Assembly: GCF_002217395.1 (NCBI RefSeq)
Contig: NZ_MUHD01000029.1
Span: forward strand, 1 to 64,000
DNA from: Flavobacterium plurextorum
Lineage (GTDB): Bacteria > Bacteroidota > Bacteroidia > Flavobacteriales > Flavobacteriaceae
Reading direction: 5' to 3'
Length of the DNA: 64,000 nt
Of this stretch, positions 26,423 through 36,145 are shown piece after piece. Positions within the stretch are counted from its first letter, which is position 1, and each line of letters begins with the position of its first letter. The translations under genes and the position numbers were made by a program. The notes under the pieces were generated by a model, which made no database searches, was not told where the DNA came from, and saw only the letters and a program-made list of their open reading frames with translations.

Positions 26423-26454
26423 AAAAAAGACCTTCAATATTGAAGGTCTTTTTT
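26423..26454. terminator. Palindromic bidirectional terminator
   Basis: A perfect 16+16 bp palindrome centred at 26438/26439 (core GACCTTCAATATTGAAGGTC) flanked by A6 and T6, serving the amidase gene. The dusB stop codon lies 130 bp farther on, from the other strand. Confidence 0.92.
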
Positions 26455-26587
26455 GTATCACGATCTTTGTTAATGTTAGTTTTCGCATTTTTGTCATTTC
26501 GTCGAAAGGACAATGATTGCGGTTATTTGGTTTAAAACTAAAGTTCTTTACAGACTTTGTCTTAAAATTTGAAAAGATTAAACATCT

Positions 26588-27586
26588 TTAAACAAATTCA
26601 TATCCTGCGTAAACCTGCTCAATTTCTTTCATAATTGCGAATAAATCTTCAGGAGCATCTGTTGTAACCAGTTTTTGTTTGAATTCTTTAAAAGAATGAA
26701 TTCCTTTAAAATAGTTGGTATAATGACGGCGCATTTCTACAATTCCTAAACGCTCGCCTTTCCAATCCATAGACCATTGCAAATGATTTCTTGCGGCTTC
26801 AACACGATCAATAACCGTTGGAGCAGGTAAATGCTCGCCCGTTTTAAAATAGTGTTTAATTTCATTAAAAATCCACGGATAACCAATTGCAGCACGGCCA
26901 ATCATGATGCCGTCAATTCCGTATTCGTTTTTATATTTTAAAGCTTTCTCAGGATTATCGATATCACCGTTTCCAAAAATAGGCATCGTAATTCTTGGGT
27001 TGTTCTTTACACGTGCAATATGCGACCAGTCAGAGTGGCCTTTGTACATTTGAGCACGAGTTCTGGCGTGAATCGTTAAAGCTTGAACACCTATATCTTG
27101 AAGCCTTTCAGCAACTTCATCAATGTTAATAGAGTTTTCATCCCAGCCCAAACGAGTTTTTACCGTTACAGGCAGATCAGTACTTCTAATAACCGCTTTT
27201 GTCAAACGAACCATTAAATCAACATCTTTCAAAACGCCGGCTCCAGCACCTTTACAAACTACTTTTTTTACAGGACAGCCAAAATTAATATCGACTAAAT
27301 CAGGTTTTACCGTAGAAACAATTTTAGACGAAAGTGCCATTGCCTCTTCATCACCACCAAAAATCTGAATTCCAACAGGACGTTCGTAATCAAAAATATC
27401 CAACTTCATTCTACTTTTGATCGCATCACGAATCAATCCTTCTGATGAAATAAATTCCGAATACATCATGTCAGCGCCGTGCGTTTTGCATAATCTGCGA
27501 AACGGCGGATCACTCACATCTTCCATCGGAGCAAGCAGTAAAGGAAATTCGGGTAATTCTATGTTGCCAATCTTGACCATCTTCAT
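26588..27586 (-). CDS. dusB: tRNA-dihydrouridine synthase (DusB-type)
   Basis: This FMN enzyme reduces specific uridines in tRNA to dihydrouridine. The protein carries PLLLAPMEDVSDPPFRRLC at the N-terminus, the motif INFGCPVKKVVCKGAGAGVL with the catalytic Cys, and DGIMIGRAAIGYPWIF. The frame is open to a TTG at 27664, but family similarity starts at the ATG at 27586 (or the ATG at 27580), and a promoter-like box lies just upstream. It is about 332 aa with the start used here. Confidence 0.94.
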   Translation of the reverse strand: MKMVKIGNIELPEFPLLLAPMEDVSDPPFRRLCKTHGADMMYSEFISSEGLIRDAIKSRMKLDIFDYERPVGIQIFGGDEEAMALSSKIVSTVKPDLVDINFGCPVKKVVCKGAGAGVLKDVDLMVRLTKAVIRSTDLPVTVKTRLGWDENSINIDEVAERLQDIGVQALTIHARTRAQMYKGHSDWSHIARVKNNPRITMPIFGNGDIDNPEKALKYKNEYGIDGIMIGRAAIGYPWIFNEIKHYFKTGEHLPAPTVIDRVEAARNHLQWSMDWKGERLGIVEMRRHYTNYFKGIHSFKEFKQKLVTTDAPEDLFAIMKEIEQVYAGYEFV

Positions 27587-27595
27587 AATTTTTTG

Positions 27596-27603
27596 CAAAA
27601 TTA
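27596..27603 (-). promoter_or_regulatory. Putative -7 promoter box of dusB
   Basis: On the minus strand the sequence TAATTTTG fits TAnnTTTG and ends 9 bp before the ATG at 27586, which would give a very short leader. Confidence 0.45.
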
Positions 27604-27707
27604 CAACATTTAGTTCAATTTGTACCAAATTGAGGTTCAAAGGTTCAGAGAGGCAAAGACTCAAAGGTTTTTAAATAAATTTTAAAGCGTTTGAAATCAG
27701 TTTTTTA

Positions 27708-27805
27708 TCATTTCGACGTAAGGAGAAATCCAACTAGTATTTCCAGTTAGAGAATCGCTAATCTTTGCAGAGTTTCGCGTGTGATTTCTCCTTACGTCGA
27801 AATGA
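27708..27805. repeat. Nested foldback element between dusB and the CoA ligase gene
   Basis: A perfect 23-bp inverted repeat (27708-27730 against 27783-27805, core CATTTCGACGTAAGGAGAAA) encloses 52 bp. Outside it, imperfect complementary arms made of AAACCTTTG/CAAAGGTTT-like words extend it to roughly 27635-27860. A shorter relative (GTCATTTCGTCGAAAGGA) occurs near 26493. It fills almost the whole gap between two minus-strand genes. Confidence 0.85.
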
Positions 27806-27874
27806 CAAACAAAACGTGTTTAGGTTAAGAAACCTTTGTCTCTTTGAACCTTTGCCGCTTTGTAACTCTAAAAG

Positions 27875-29161
27875 TTATCTATAATCAAAAAACCGAATTG
27901 GTTTTCGACTCATTGGGTTAAAAACCAAAGGGTTTAAAGTTTCTTTTGAAGCGAATTCTATTTTTGGAGTTACTCTTAATTTGGCTCTAAAGTGATCTTT
28001 TATTTCTTGCAAAAATTCTGGAGTTTGATTTTTTACAGCAATCTTTATCACGATTTCATCCGTACCTAAATCGTTTGTCGAAATTTCGATAATATGATTT
28101 TCGATATTATCAAAACCACTTAAAACGTCGTTCATTGCCGGCGGATAAAGCGTTGTGCCTTTGTATTTGATCATCTGTTTTTTTCGTCCTAAAACTGGAC
28201 CAACACGCAAAGTGTTTCTTCCACAAGCGCAAGGTTCATTATGAAGCTGTACAACATCGCCCGTTTTAAAACGCAGTAAAGGCATCGCTTCTATACCTAA
28301 AGTTGTAAAAGTGAGTTCGCCTGTTTCACCATCTTTAACAGGCAGATTATTTTCGTCTAACACTTCAATAATAATTAATTCCGGATGATGATGACCGCCT
28401 TTTCCATGTTCACATTCTGTAAAAGCCGTACTCATTTCAGTAGAAGCATAAGTCGAAAACAACTTAATATCCCATTTATCAGTGATTTTTTGAGACAAAG
28501 TATTCATAGAAAAATCCTGATCTCTCAGCGATTCTCCAATGCAAATGGCGCCTTTTACACTTGAATTATTATAATCGATTCCGTGAATTTCGGCATATTC
28601 AATTAACTTCAATAAAAATGAAGGAACAGTAATTAAATAACTCGGATTGTATTTTAAAATCGAATCCCACTGCATTTCAGGAATTCCGGCACCAACACGA
28701 ATAACGCCTACTTTTAATTTTCTTAATCCCAGAAAATAAGCCAAACCTGCCATAAATTTTCTGTCGATTGTAGTCATTAACTGTAAAACATCGCCTTCAG
28801 CAATTCCTGCGCAGGCAAACGAAATTGCTTCATTATAAGCCAATCGATCTAAATCAGAATCAGTTAAACCAAAAGTTACAGGATCGCCTAAAGTACCAGA
28901 AGTAGAGGCGTAGTCGATAATTTTATTTTGCGGTACGCATACAAAATCATCATTATACTGTTGTAAATCTTCTTTTGTAGTAACAGGCAAAAATTGTAAA
29001 TCTTCGAGCGTTTTAATTTTCGAAATATCAATATTCTGTCCCGCAAAAAGTCTTTTGTAAAAAGGGGAATTTTGACTGATATATTCTAAAAGTTCTGTAA
29101 GTTTTTTTTCTTGAAAAATTTTAATTTCTTCTAAAGAATCTTTTTCTATTGCTGGAATCAT
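27875..29161 (-). CDS. PaaK-like AMP-forming CoA/ACP ligase
   Basis: A 428-aa adenylate-forming enzyme of the phenylacetate-CoA ligase type. The ATP loop reads YASTSGTLGDPVTF. The downstream signature LFSTYASTEMSTAFTEC and the hinge region PLLRFKTGDVV are also visible. In this cluster it is expected to activate 4-coumarate (from the ammonia-lyase) onto CoA or an ACP, as the starter of the aryl polyene; that substrate is inferred from context. It is the last gene of the pigment operon, overlapping the preceding gene by 4 bp. Confidence 0.85.
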   Translation of the reverse strand: MIPAIEKDSLEEIKIFQEKKLTELLEYISQNSPFYKRLFAGQNIDISKIKTLEDLQFLPVTTKEDLQQYNDDFVCVPQNKIIDYASTSGTLGDPVTFGLTDSDLDRLAYNEAISFACAGIAEGDVLQLMTTIDRKFMAGLAYFLGLRKLKVGVIRVGAGIPEMQWDSILKYNPSYLITVPSFLLKLIEYAEIHGIDYNNSSVKGAICIGESLRDQDFSMNTLSQKITDKWDIKLFSTYASTEMSTAFTECEHGKGGHHHPELIIIEVLDENNLPVKDGETGELTFTTLGIEAMPLLRFKTGDVVQLHNEPCACGRNTLRVGPVLGRKKQMIKYKGTTLYPPAMNDVLSGFDNIENHIIEISTNDLGTDEIVIKIAVKNQTPEFLQEIKDHFRAKLRVTPKIEFASKETLNPLVFNPMSRKPIRFFDYR

Positions 29162-30825
29162 TGTAGTTTTCTTTTGATCTTTTTTAAATATTTTTCAATT
29201 TTTTCTTTTTCGGGTGCAGTGGTGATTTCTTTCGTCAAAGCTTTTTCAAAATTAAGCTTTGCTTGTTGAAAATCTTTTATTTGGTAAAAGTACAATCCTG
29301 GCTTATAATATACAACCCAATAATCAGGGTTTAAGGATTGGTAATTTTGAATAAATGCAGCCGAAATACTTTCTTTTTTTTCAAGCAGGGAATCTATTTT
29401 ATGATCTTCAATTCTAAATTTTTTGTAATTCTCGTAAGCTGTAGTTTCTAGAAAAGGATCTTTGGCAATATTTAAATTTTCTAGTTGAAACGAAACCAAA
29501 GTATCCATTTTTCGATTATTAAAAACAGCATCTAAATTGTAGCAGACAAATTCGCCTAATTGATACGGATTTGCAGATACCCAGACTAATTTTTCTTTAG
29601 GTTTAAAAATAATTCCGTGATGTGCCATAAGCTGATTCAATGCTTTTTCGGAACCATAACCAAGCGGAATATTTTTTAAACCGTTTTTATTTCGAAGAAT
29701 TTCAGAAGCAATTTCAGGATTTACTTTTGGATTTTCAGATAAAAGTTCCTGCATTCTTTCAAATCGATATTCAGAATGGCTGTTGGCGATTTGAGCTTGA
29801 TTCCTTTTGTCAGTTGCAAAAGCGTCGCCTTGAAAATGATTCGAGCAAATTAATTCATTATTATTTGAAACGTCGTAAACATCCATTTTTTTGGGAGAAA
29901 CTTCGATTAAAACTGCTTTGTTATCATTTGCACTTCCTACCATTATAGATTCAGAAACAAATACTTTTCTTTTTTTTGCAATCGCAATAGCTTCGTCTAT
30001 AGTTGCTGCGTGTTGTAAAATTTCTCGAGTAAGAATTGAAATTGGCGTTTTGGCAATTAACGGAATTTTTGATTTTGATGCATTAATTGTAATCGTTAAA
30101 CCTTCTTGGTTCATTCCAGAAACCGCACCAATCATTCCCGGCCAGGTAATCATCATAAATTTATGACCTTCTTTCGGATTTATGAATGCTATAATTTTAT
30201 TTTCGGCGAAAGCGTCATTTACATAAAAATCAAAATTTCTCCCAAGAATTAAACTTCCGTCTTCCGATTTTTCATTCCATGCAGCAAAAGAAGAACAGCC
30301 AACTAAAGCTAAATCTTGAAGAGCGTGGCCAATATCGTGTGCAGCGTGTAAATATAAGCCGCGTTGATATTTGGATGCGATATTGTCAAACTCATGCGAA
30401 GTATATTCTGAAACGCCAAAAATTTCTGTTTGATATTCCTCAGGAACATTCAAATATAATTTTCGATTGTACCATTTTAAAAAATGGCGAAGCATTTTTT
30501 GTTCAAAATTTGACGGAATTAAATCGGTTATTTTAGAGAAAAAAATCTGTTGTTGTTTTTTTAAAAGCGAATCTGTCAAGGCGCCGGTATTTAAACCAAT
30601 TTCAAGCGGATCGCCTTCAGCATACAATTCCCAAAGACCTTGTTTGTTTTTTAAAAGTGAATTTTTTCCTGAGGTAAAAACAGAATCAGAGATTTTTTTA
30701 ACAACTGGTTTTTCCGAATTATATCCCGAAATTTCAGGTTGATGGTGCATTGATTTTGATGTTCCGCAAGAAACAAGCGTTAGCAGAAAACCGATAAATA
30801 AAAAAAACGAGATTCGGTTTTTCAT
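29158..30825 (-). CDS. C45-type NTN hydrolase/acyltransferase lipoprotein
   Basis: A 555-aa lipoprotein (lipobox LVSC, Cys20). The central domain resembles acyl-CoA:6-aminopenicillanate acyltransferase/C45 peptidases: the autocatalytic nucleophile would be C177 in LVGCSSFAAWN, followed by DGSLILGRNFDFY and MTWPGMIGAVSGMNQEGLTI. The C-terminus has TPR-like helices. Members form or break amide/ester bonds. Being exported and encoded in the pigment cluster, it might act on the finished pigment or its precursors, but this is inference. Confidence 0.78.
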   Translation of the reverse strand: MKNRISFFLFIGFLLTLVSCGTSKSMHHQPEISGYNSEKPVVKKISDSVFTSGKNSLLKNKQGLWELYAEGDPLEIGLNTGALTDSLLKKQQQIFFSKITDLIPSNFEQKMLRHFLKWYNRKLYLNVPEEYQTEIFGVSEYTSHEFDNIASKYQRGLYLHAAHDIGHALQDLALVGCSSFAAWNEKSEDGSLILGRNFDFYVNDAFAENKIIAFINPKEGHKFMMITWPGMIGAVSGMNQEGLTITINASKSKIPLIAKTPISILTREILQHAATIDEAIAIAKKRKVFVSESIMVGSANDNKAVLIEVSPKKMDVYDVSNNNELICSNHFQGDAFATDKRNQAQIANSHSEYRFERMQELLSENPKVNPEIASEILRNKNGLKNIPLGYGSEKALNQLMAHHGIIFKPKEKLVWVSANPYQLGEFVCYNLDAVFNNRKMDTLVSFQLENLNIAKDPFLETTAYENYKKFRIEDHKIDSLLEKKESISAAFIQNYQSLNPDYWVVYYKPGLYFYQIKDFQQAKLNFEKALTKEITTAPEKEKIEKYLKKIKRKLQ

Positions 30826-30831
30826 GACTTT

Positions 30832-32349
30832 TTATTCAGATTCTTTGTTGATTTTGGTAACCAAATATTCTTTACCAATAATTTCAGAGCAGGTAGAAAC
30901 GGCACCAATTGTTACACCCAATACTCCGTGCATATTTATACTTTGACCCGTAAGATACAAATTATCCAATTTGGTTTTTGCAGGGATTAATGTTTTCATC
31001 GGATTATTAGAATCTTTAACATATCCGTACATATTTCCGTTGTAACCACCAATATAATCACGATATGAAAGCGGCGTAGAAGAATGAATCGATTTTATAC
31101 AATCTTTAATTCCAGGAAATTTCAGTTCAATTTCATCTAAAAATTTAGCTGTTTTTCTCGCTTTAAATTCCTCATAACTTTCCCCTCGATCACTTTTTTC
31201 AGCAGTTGTGTTAAAAGTATCGATCCAAGGAATCATATCTTCATATTTCATGTAGGTAATAAACGTCATTCCGTCAGCCCAGATTTCCTCTTTTTTTGAA
31301 GCATTCATCGAAGCCATAAAACCTTTTGGCCACGAATCATCATCATAATCATGCGCAGTCCAGACCTCGCTGCTTTTTTTGAAATGATAAAAATTATGAT
31401 TGATATATTTAAAAGTTTGAGGTTTAAAAACCAAATACAAACTAAAAGCCGAAATTACACCTTCAAGACTTTGAACTCTATTAACAAACGCTTTTCTAAA
31501 GTTTTCTTCGCCAGCCATTTTCAAAGTTGTTTTAGGTTCAATATTTGAAATAAACATGGAGCCAAAAACTTTTGTTCCGTCTTTTAATTCGACAAATTCA
31601 ACTTTGTTGTTTTCAACATTAAATCGAGTAACTTCTTTGTATTTATAAAATTCGCCGCCGTATTTTTTAAGCTGTTTTAAAAGTTGCTTTGTAATTTGGC
31701 TTCCGCCGTTAATACATCGCCACGAACTTTGAATGTATGAATTTACCGAAAGTGCATGAACGTAAAAAGGTGATTTATCCGGAATTCCGGCATACAAAAA
31801 ATTAGAGCCGGCAAGAACTGCTTTTAACTTTTCATTCTGCGTGCATTCGTCAATTGTTTCTTTTGCGTTGAGCGCAAGAATTTCATTTTCATATTTTCCT
31901 TCCCAGTTTAAATTGTAAAGCGGAAAAGAATCGCAGATCGCTTTTAGTTTTTCGCAGTATTTATTAATATTGTCTTTTTCTTCAGGAAAAAACACTGTAA
32001 GCTGCTTCGCAAAATTTTCATATCCCTGCGCATGCGGATATTCATTTGGATCATCTTCAAAAGAAATCATATCGTAACAGTTATCATCTAATTTTTTCAA
32101 ATTTAGATGCTCCATAATACCGATATAATTAAAATATTTATAGAGATTTTCACCTTTATCTAAACCTCCGATATAATGAATTCCTGTATCAAAAATAGTT
32201 TTATCACGAACAAAAGTCTGCAGATTTCCACCGTATTGATTGTTTTTTTCGAGCACACAAACGCTGTAGCCTTCTTTAGCCAAAATTATAGACGAAACCA
32301 ATCCGCCTAAACCGCTGCCAACAATTACTACATCGTAATGCTCCTTCAT
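30832..32349 (-). CDS. FAD-dependent oxidoreductase, CrtI/phytoene-desaturase family
   Basis: A 505-aa flavoprotein with the dinucleotide-binding motif DVVIVGSGLGGLVSS at residues 6-20 and the glycine-rich continuation EKNNQYGGNLQTF. The C-terminal NLYLTGQSINMHGVLGV is the second FAD-contact motif typical of the CrtI/retinol-saturase family. It could desaturate, saturate or isomerise the polyene or a lipid precursor; the substrate is not known. It sits 1 bp after the MMPL fusion gene in the operon direction. Confidence 0.85.
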   Translation of the reverse strand: MKEHYDVVIVGSGLGGLVSSIILAKEGYSVCVLEKNNQYGGNLQTFVRDKTIFDTGIHYIGGLDKGENLYKYFNYIGIMEHLNLKKLDDNCYDMISFEDDPNEYPHAQGYENFAKQLTVFFPEEKDNINKYCEKLKAICDSFPLYNLNWEGKYENEILALNAKETIDECTQNEKLKAVLAGSNFLYAGIPDKSPFYVHALSVNSYIQSSWRCINGGSQITKQLLKQLKKYGGEFYKYKEVTRFNVENNKVEFVELKDGTKVFGSMFISNIEPKTTLKMAGEENFRKAFVNRVQSLEGVISAFSLYLVFKPQTFKYINHNFYHFKKSSEVWTAHDYDDDSWPKGFMASMNASKKEEIWADGMTFITYMKYEDMIPWIDTFNTTAEKSDRGESYEEFKARKTAKFLDEIELKFPGIKDCIKSIHSSTPLSYRDYIGGYNGNMYGYVKDSNNPMKTLIPAKTKLDNLYLTGQSINMHGVLGVTIGAVSTCSEIIGKEYLVTKINKESE

Positions 32350-32350
32350 T

Positions 32351-35300
32351 CTATTTTTTCTTTAATACGGTTATAGTATTTTCTTCGGCAATAATTTCAA
32401 AACCAGCAGCAATCAATTTAGTTTTTAAAGTTGAGCAGTTAATTAAGATTATTGCAGTGCTTAAAATGATTTTTTCAAAAGCAGCAGTATAACTTTCTTC
32501 AGAAATTAAAAGAATTTCATGTTGATTTTCAAATGCTGATTCTAATTGATCAGAATAAAATATCTTTCTCTTTTTAAGGAAATAATTCGTTTTTGCAGCA
32601 GCCAATTTTTCTTCATCATTTATAAATGAAAATACCTTTCGCTGTGGTTCCTGCAAAGTCAATAAAACATCGAGCTGCCCATAATCATTTGCAAGATGTA
32701 ATACTTTAGCTTTAGAATCAATGTATTTATTTAAGTTGTAATAGGTTTCTAAATTCTGATTTAGATCTTTTTTTACACTTTTGCCAATCTCAAGTTCTTT
32801 ATAATCATAGCTGTTAATGAGCATTGATTTGAAATAAGCAGGACCTTCAAGCTGCTGGCGAATTTTACGATATTCTGCTTTAAAGAAAGAACTGATTTGT
32901 TTTGTACGCTCGGCATAATTATTTCCAAAAGAATTATTCTCGGGAGTAATTCTCTCTAAAATTGAAAGGGTAAGCGTACTGCGATGAATTACAAAATCGC
33001 CTTTTGGAATCGCTTCTGAGGCTCCATGAATTACAACTGGAATAATATCTAAATTAAATTCTTGAGCAAGAAAGAAAGCGCCTTTATGAAATCTTTTTAC
33101 GACATTGTTTTCAGAACGTGTTCCTTCTGGAAATACCATTAAGGAATAACCTTCTTCAACTTTTTTTCTCAGATGTTCTACACCGCCTTCAAGACCTTCA
33201 GAAACGGGATAAAAACCTGCTTTTCTAACTGTTCCGCCAAATATAGGAGAGTTGTAAACCCAGTCGCTTACTAGAAAAATAATTTTTGGACTCAGCATTC
33301 CCATTGCCAGAATATCAATAAACGAAGAATGATTTGCAATTATAACGGCTGGTTTATCAAAAGTTTCATTAAAATTATTGATGACTTTTTTATGGATAAA
33401 CGGGTTTGAATACAATACAGATTTCATGAATTTTGAAATCACATATCTAAAAGCTTTCATTTTTGTTTTTTTGCTCAGCGGTAAAATCGGCATTATCGTA
33501 AAGCTGAAAATCGACATTAAAATGCCGCCCATACCATAATAGAAAAACGAAATTACACCATGAATAAAAGTGCGTAATTGAAAAGGAGGATTTCCGTTTT
33601 TTGGTCTATTTGACAAAAATAATTTGAACAGAATAGGATAAAAAATAAATGTAATAATCAAAGCTGCAAAAACTCCAATTAAAGAAACAGAAGAAATAGA
33701 TCGCAATGCTGGATGTTTTGCAAAAATCATCGCGCCAATTCCTAAAATAGTTGTAATTACCGCCAGAATAATTGAAGTTCTGTAAATGGCAATTTCATTT
33801 TTTCCTGATGAATATTCTTTTTGTAAAGCGCTTGTCATGAAAATACTAAAATCAACACCATGACCAAAAATCAAGGTGCAGACAATCATGCTGAAAATAT
33901 TCATTTGAATGCCGAATATTCCCATAATTCCAGCCGTAACAATTCCCGTTAAAGCAATTGGAATACAGCTGATAATCACTAATTCGATTCTTCGGAAGAA
34001 GAAAAATAAAATCAAAATTACGGCAACAAAAGAATAATTTACAAGCGAATTAAAATCAGTTTTTAAAGTACTGAAAAAGGTTTCATTCATTTGCTGACGA
34101 TCAATCGCAATGATGTTGTCTTTGGCAGAAGTTGATTTTACAAAAATATCACGTTGTTTTGGGGTGACTTTTACTAAAGTTGAAATTGTATAAAAACCAT
34201 TTTTTTCGGTTACAAATTCTTTCAGCTGCAGCGCTTGAACTTTTAAATAATCTGAAATAGAGATTGGTTTAAAATCAAAATCTAAATGATCAAAAAAGAT
34301 CGAATAGGTTGTTGGTTTAAAGCCAAGTTTTGAACCTTCGGAAATCAATTGTGATTTTAAATTTTCTTTTTTCTCAGCGTTCCAAAATGAATTCCATTTT
34401 TCAATTTTCTCCTTTTGCGCTTCTTGCGAAAGTACAATGCCGCCAATTGAACTAAAATTTAATATTTTGTCTTGTTCTTTTGCTGCAGATAAATCTCCAA
34501 AAAGCTTGTTGTTGTTCTGCAGTACTTCTTCCATGCTTTTTCCGTACGAGGCAACATAAATGGTTTTTGAAGTTAAACTTGTACTTTCTTCCAATTGTTT
34601 TTCAGCCGCTTTTATGTCTTTCGGAACAAAATTTAACTGCGATAAATCGTTATTGAAGCCAACATTATTATAAGTAAAAAAACAAACAATTGTAATTATA
34701 ATACAGAGGCCAATCAGGATTTTATTATTATGAAAGGAGAAATGCGCGAGTTTATCAATCGCATTTTTTTTATGTTCGAAATTGTCTTGTTTTGGATTAT
34801 ACAAATGCGGAATAATCAAAAGAGAGAAAACTCCAGTTGCCATAACGATTACAGCGGCAAAAATTCCAAGATCATTTAGGGCATCAGATTTTACAAAAAG
34901 CAGACATAAAAATGCAACGGCAGTTGTTGAACTACTCATAATCACTGGCATTGTAATGTCTTTGTACAATGTTTTAATATCGCTGTTATGCTTGTAATGC
35001 GTAAGAATATGAAGCGAATAATCGATCGTAATTCCCAATAAGATTGATCCAATTCCGAGTGAAATAGCTGAAATTTGTTCTTTGACAAAATATAAAAAGG
35101 CAACTGCGAATAAAGCTCCAAAAACGGTTGGAAGAAAAATAATAAGAGGAATTAATATTTTTCTATAAAACAATATCAGAATCAACATTAAGGTAAACAT
35201 CGCAATTGATGTTGTTAAAATAATGTCGCTTTTAATTTGTTTTGCATTGGCAGCCGCAATTAAAGCAGAACCAAAATAACTCACGGAAGTTTTTCCTTTA

Positions 35301-36028
35301 AACTGCTGATTTAAGTTTTCCTGAATTGATTTAAGTTTTTCTGCAAAAATGGAGTTTTTTTCCGTTTCGCTTGATGAAATATCTGAGGTTATAAAAAGCA
35401 GTAATTTCTTTTTATCCTTTGTCATTACAAAACCATTATCGAGTGTAAAATCATCTCCAATATTTAATTGCTGTAATTTTTTTAAAGCAATAAAAGAAAT
35501 TCCAAGTGGATCCTGCAGAATAAAATCTTTGGTAATAAATCCAGATGGAGAAATAATCGATTTGTAATTTCCTTGTACAGTTGCCGCAATGCTGTCTTTT
35601 TGCAGTTTGTTTTGAATGGCATTATAATCGTTGTCATCTAGAAAAAGAGGCAGATTATTGTAAACAAAATCAATAGTTTCTTGAATGTTTTCTTCGTCTA
35701 TTTTTCCTTGAATTCCAGTAATGTATGGTTTGCAGGATTTAGAAACACTGTCTGAAAAAACAGCAGCCATTTCTTTTAAATCATCTTGAGAACCATTTTT
35801 TTCGAGTTTAAAAATAACGGTTGTTTTATCAGCAAAATTTAATTGTTTTAAAACTTTTGCAGTTGCATCGGCTTTGTCGTTTGCCGGAATAAGTTTGCTG
35901 ATGTCTTCTTCAAACTTAATTTGTGAAGCAAAGAAACCAAATACTAAAAGCAGCAAAACGGCCAAAAGAACCGATAAAGATTTTCGTCGGTTTACAAATA
36001 AATGAATGGCGTAAAAGTATTGATGCAT
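32351..36028 (-). CDS. MMPL/RND exporter fused to a lysophospholipid-type acyltransferase
   Basis: A 1225-aa protein with three parts. Residues 1-805 are an MMPL/RND-like transporter with two membrane bundles (about 270-410 and 660-805), with D337 in GITIDYSLH and D726 in GHGVDFSIF. Residues 860-1060 are a PlsC-type acyltransferase with the HxxxxD motif (H900...D905 in NHSSFID) and FPEGTR at 966-971. Residues 1100-1225 look like a degenerate Rossmann/methyltransferase fold (KVLHLANDYGQLDVLL). It probably moves and acylates a lipid-like product at the inner membrane; the partition of tasks is inferred. Similar MMPL proteins occur in aryl-polyene clusters. Confidence 0.85.
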   Translation of the reverse strand: MHQYFYAIHLFVNRRKSLSVLLAVLLLLVFGFFASQIKFEEDISKLIPANDKADATAKVLKQLNFADKTTVIFKLEKNGSQDDLKEMAAVFSDSVSKSCKPYITGIQGKIDEENIQETIDFVYNNLPLFLDDNDYNAIQNKLQKDSIAATVQGNYKSIISPSGFITKDFILQDPLGISFIALKKLQQLNIGDDFTLDNGFVMTKDKKKLLLFITSDISSSETEKNSIFAEKLKSIQENLNQQFKGKTSVSYFGSALIAAANAKQIKSDIILTTSIAMFTLMLILILFYRKILIPLIIFLPTVFGALFAVAFLYFVKEQISAISLGIGSILLGITIDYSLHILTHYKHNSDIKTLYKDITMPVIMSSSTTAVAFLCLLFVKSDALNDLGIFAAVIVMATGVFSLLIIPHLYNPKQDNFEHKKNAIDKLAHFSFHNNKILIGLCIIITIVCFFTYNNVGFNNDLSQLNFVPKDIKAAEKQLEESTSLTSKTIYVASYGKSMEEVLQNNNKLFGDLSAAKEQDKILNFSSIGGIVLSQEAQKEKIEKWNSFWNAEKKENLKSQLISEGSKLGFKPTTYSIFFDHLDFDFKPISISDYLKVQALQLKEFVTEKNGFYTISTLVKVTPKQRDIFVKSTSAKDNIIAIDRQQMNETFFSTLKTDFNSLVNYSFVAVILILFFFFRRIELVIISCIPIALTGIVTAGIMGIFGIQMNIFSMIVCTLIFGHGVDFSIFMTSALQKEYSSGKNEIAIYRTSIILAVITTILGIGAMIFAKHPALRSISSVSLIGVFAALIITFIFYPILFKLFLSNRPKNGNPPFQLRTFIHGVISFFYYGMGGILMSIFSFTIMPILPLSKKTKMKAFRYVISKFMKSVLYSNPFIHKKVINNFNETFDKPAVIIANHSSFIDILAMGMLSPKIIFLVSDWVYNSPIFGGTVRKAGFYPVSEGLEGGVEHLRKKVEEGYSLMVFPEGTRSENNVVKRFHKGAFFLAQEFNLDIIPVVIHGASEAIPKGDFVIHRSTLTLSILERITPENNSFGNNYAERTKQISSFFKAEYRKIRQQLEGPAYFKSMLINSYDYKELEIGKSVKKDLNQNLETYYNLNKYIDSKAKVLHLANDYGQLDVLLTLQEPQRKVFSFINDEEKLAAAKTNYFLKKRKIFYSDQLESAFENQHEILLISEESYTAAFEKIILSTAIILINCSTLKTKLIAAGFEIIAEENTITVLKKK

Positions 36029-36042
36029 TATTTTTATTTTTA

Positions 36043-36131
36043 GCCACAGATTAAAAGGATTAAATGGATTCTAATCTGTGTTGGTTTACCACGAATTTCA
36101 CGAACTAGCACAAATTAATTCGTGAAATTCG
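36043..36131. repeat. Inner and left arms of a nested foldback between GT2 and MMPL genes
   Basis: The outer inverted repeat is GCCACAGATTAAAAGGATTAAA at 36043-36064 with its complement at 36146-36167 (22 bp, perfect). Inside it, a second 13-bp repeat CGAATTTCACGAA (36092-36104) pairs with 36119-36131. The two together form a cruciform-like intergenic element occupying nearly the whole 151-bp gap. Confidence 0.9.
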
Positions 36132-36145
36132 CGAAAAAAAATCTG

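Noticed and set aside
27587..27664. Longer N-terminus of DusB
   Set aside because: The additional 26 residues are encoded within the promoter and repeat region and are not similar to any Dus N-terminus.
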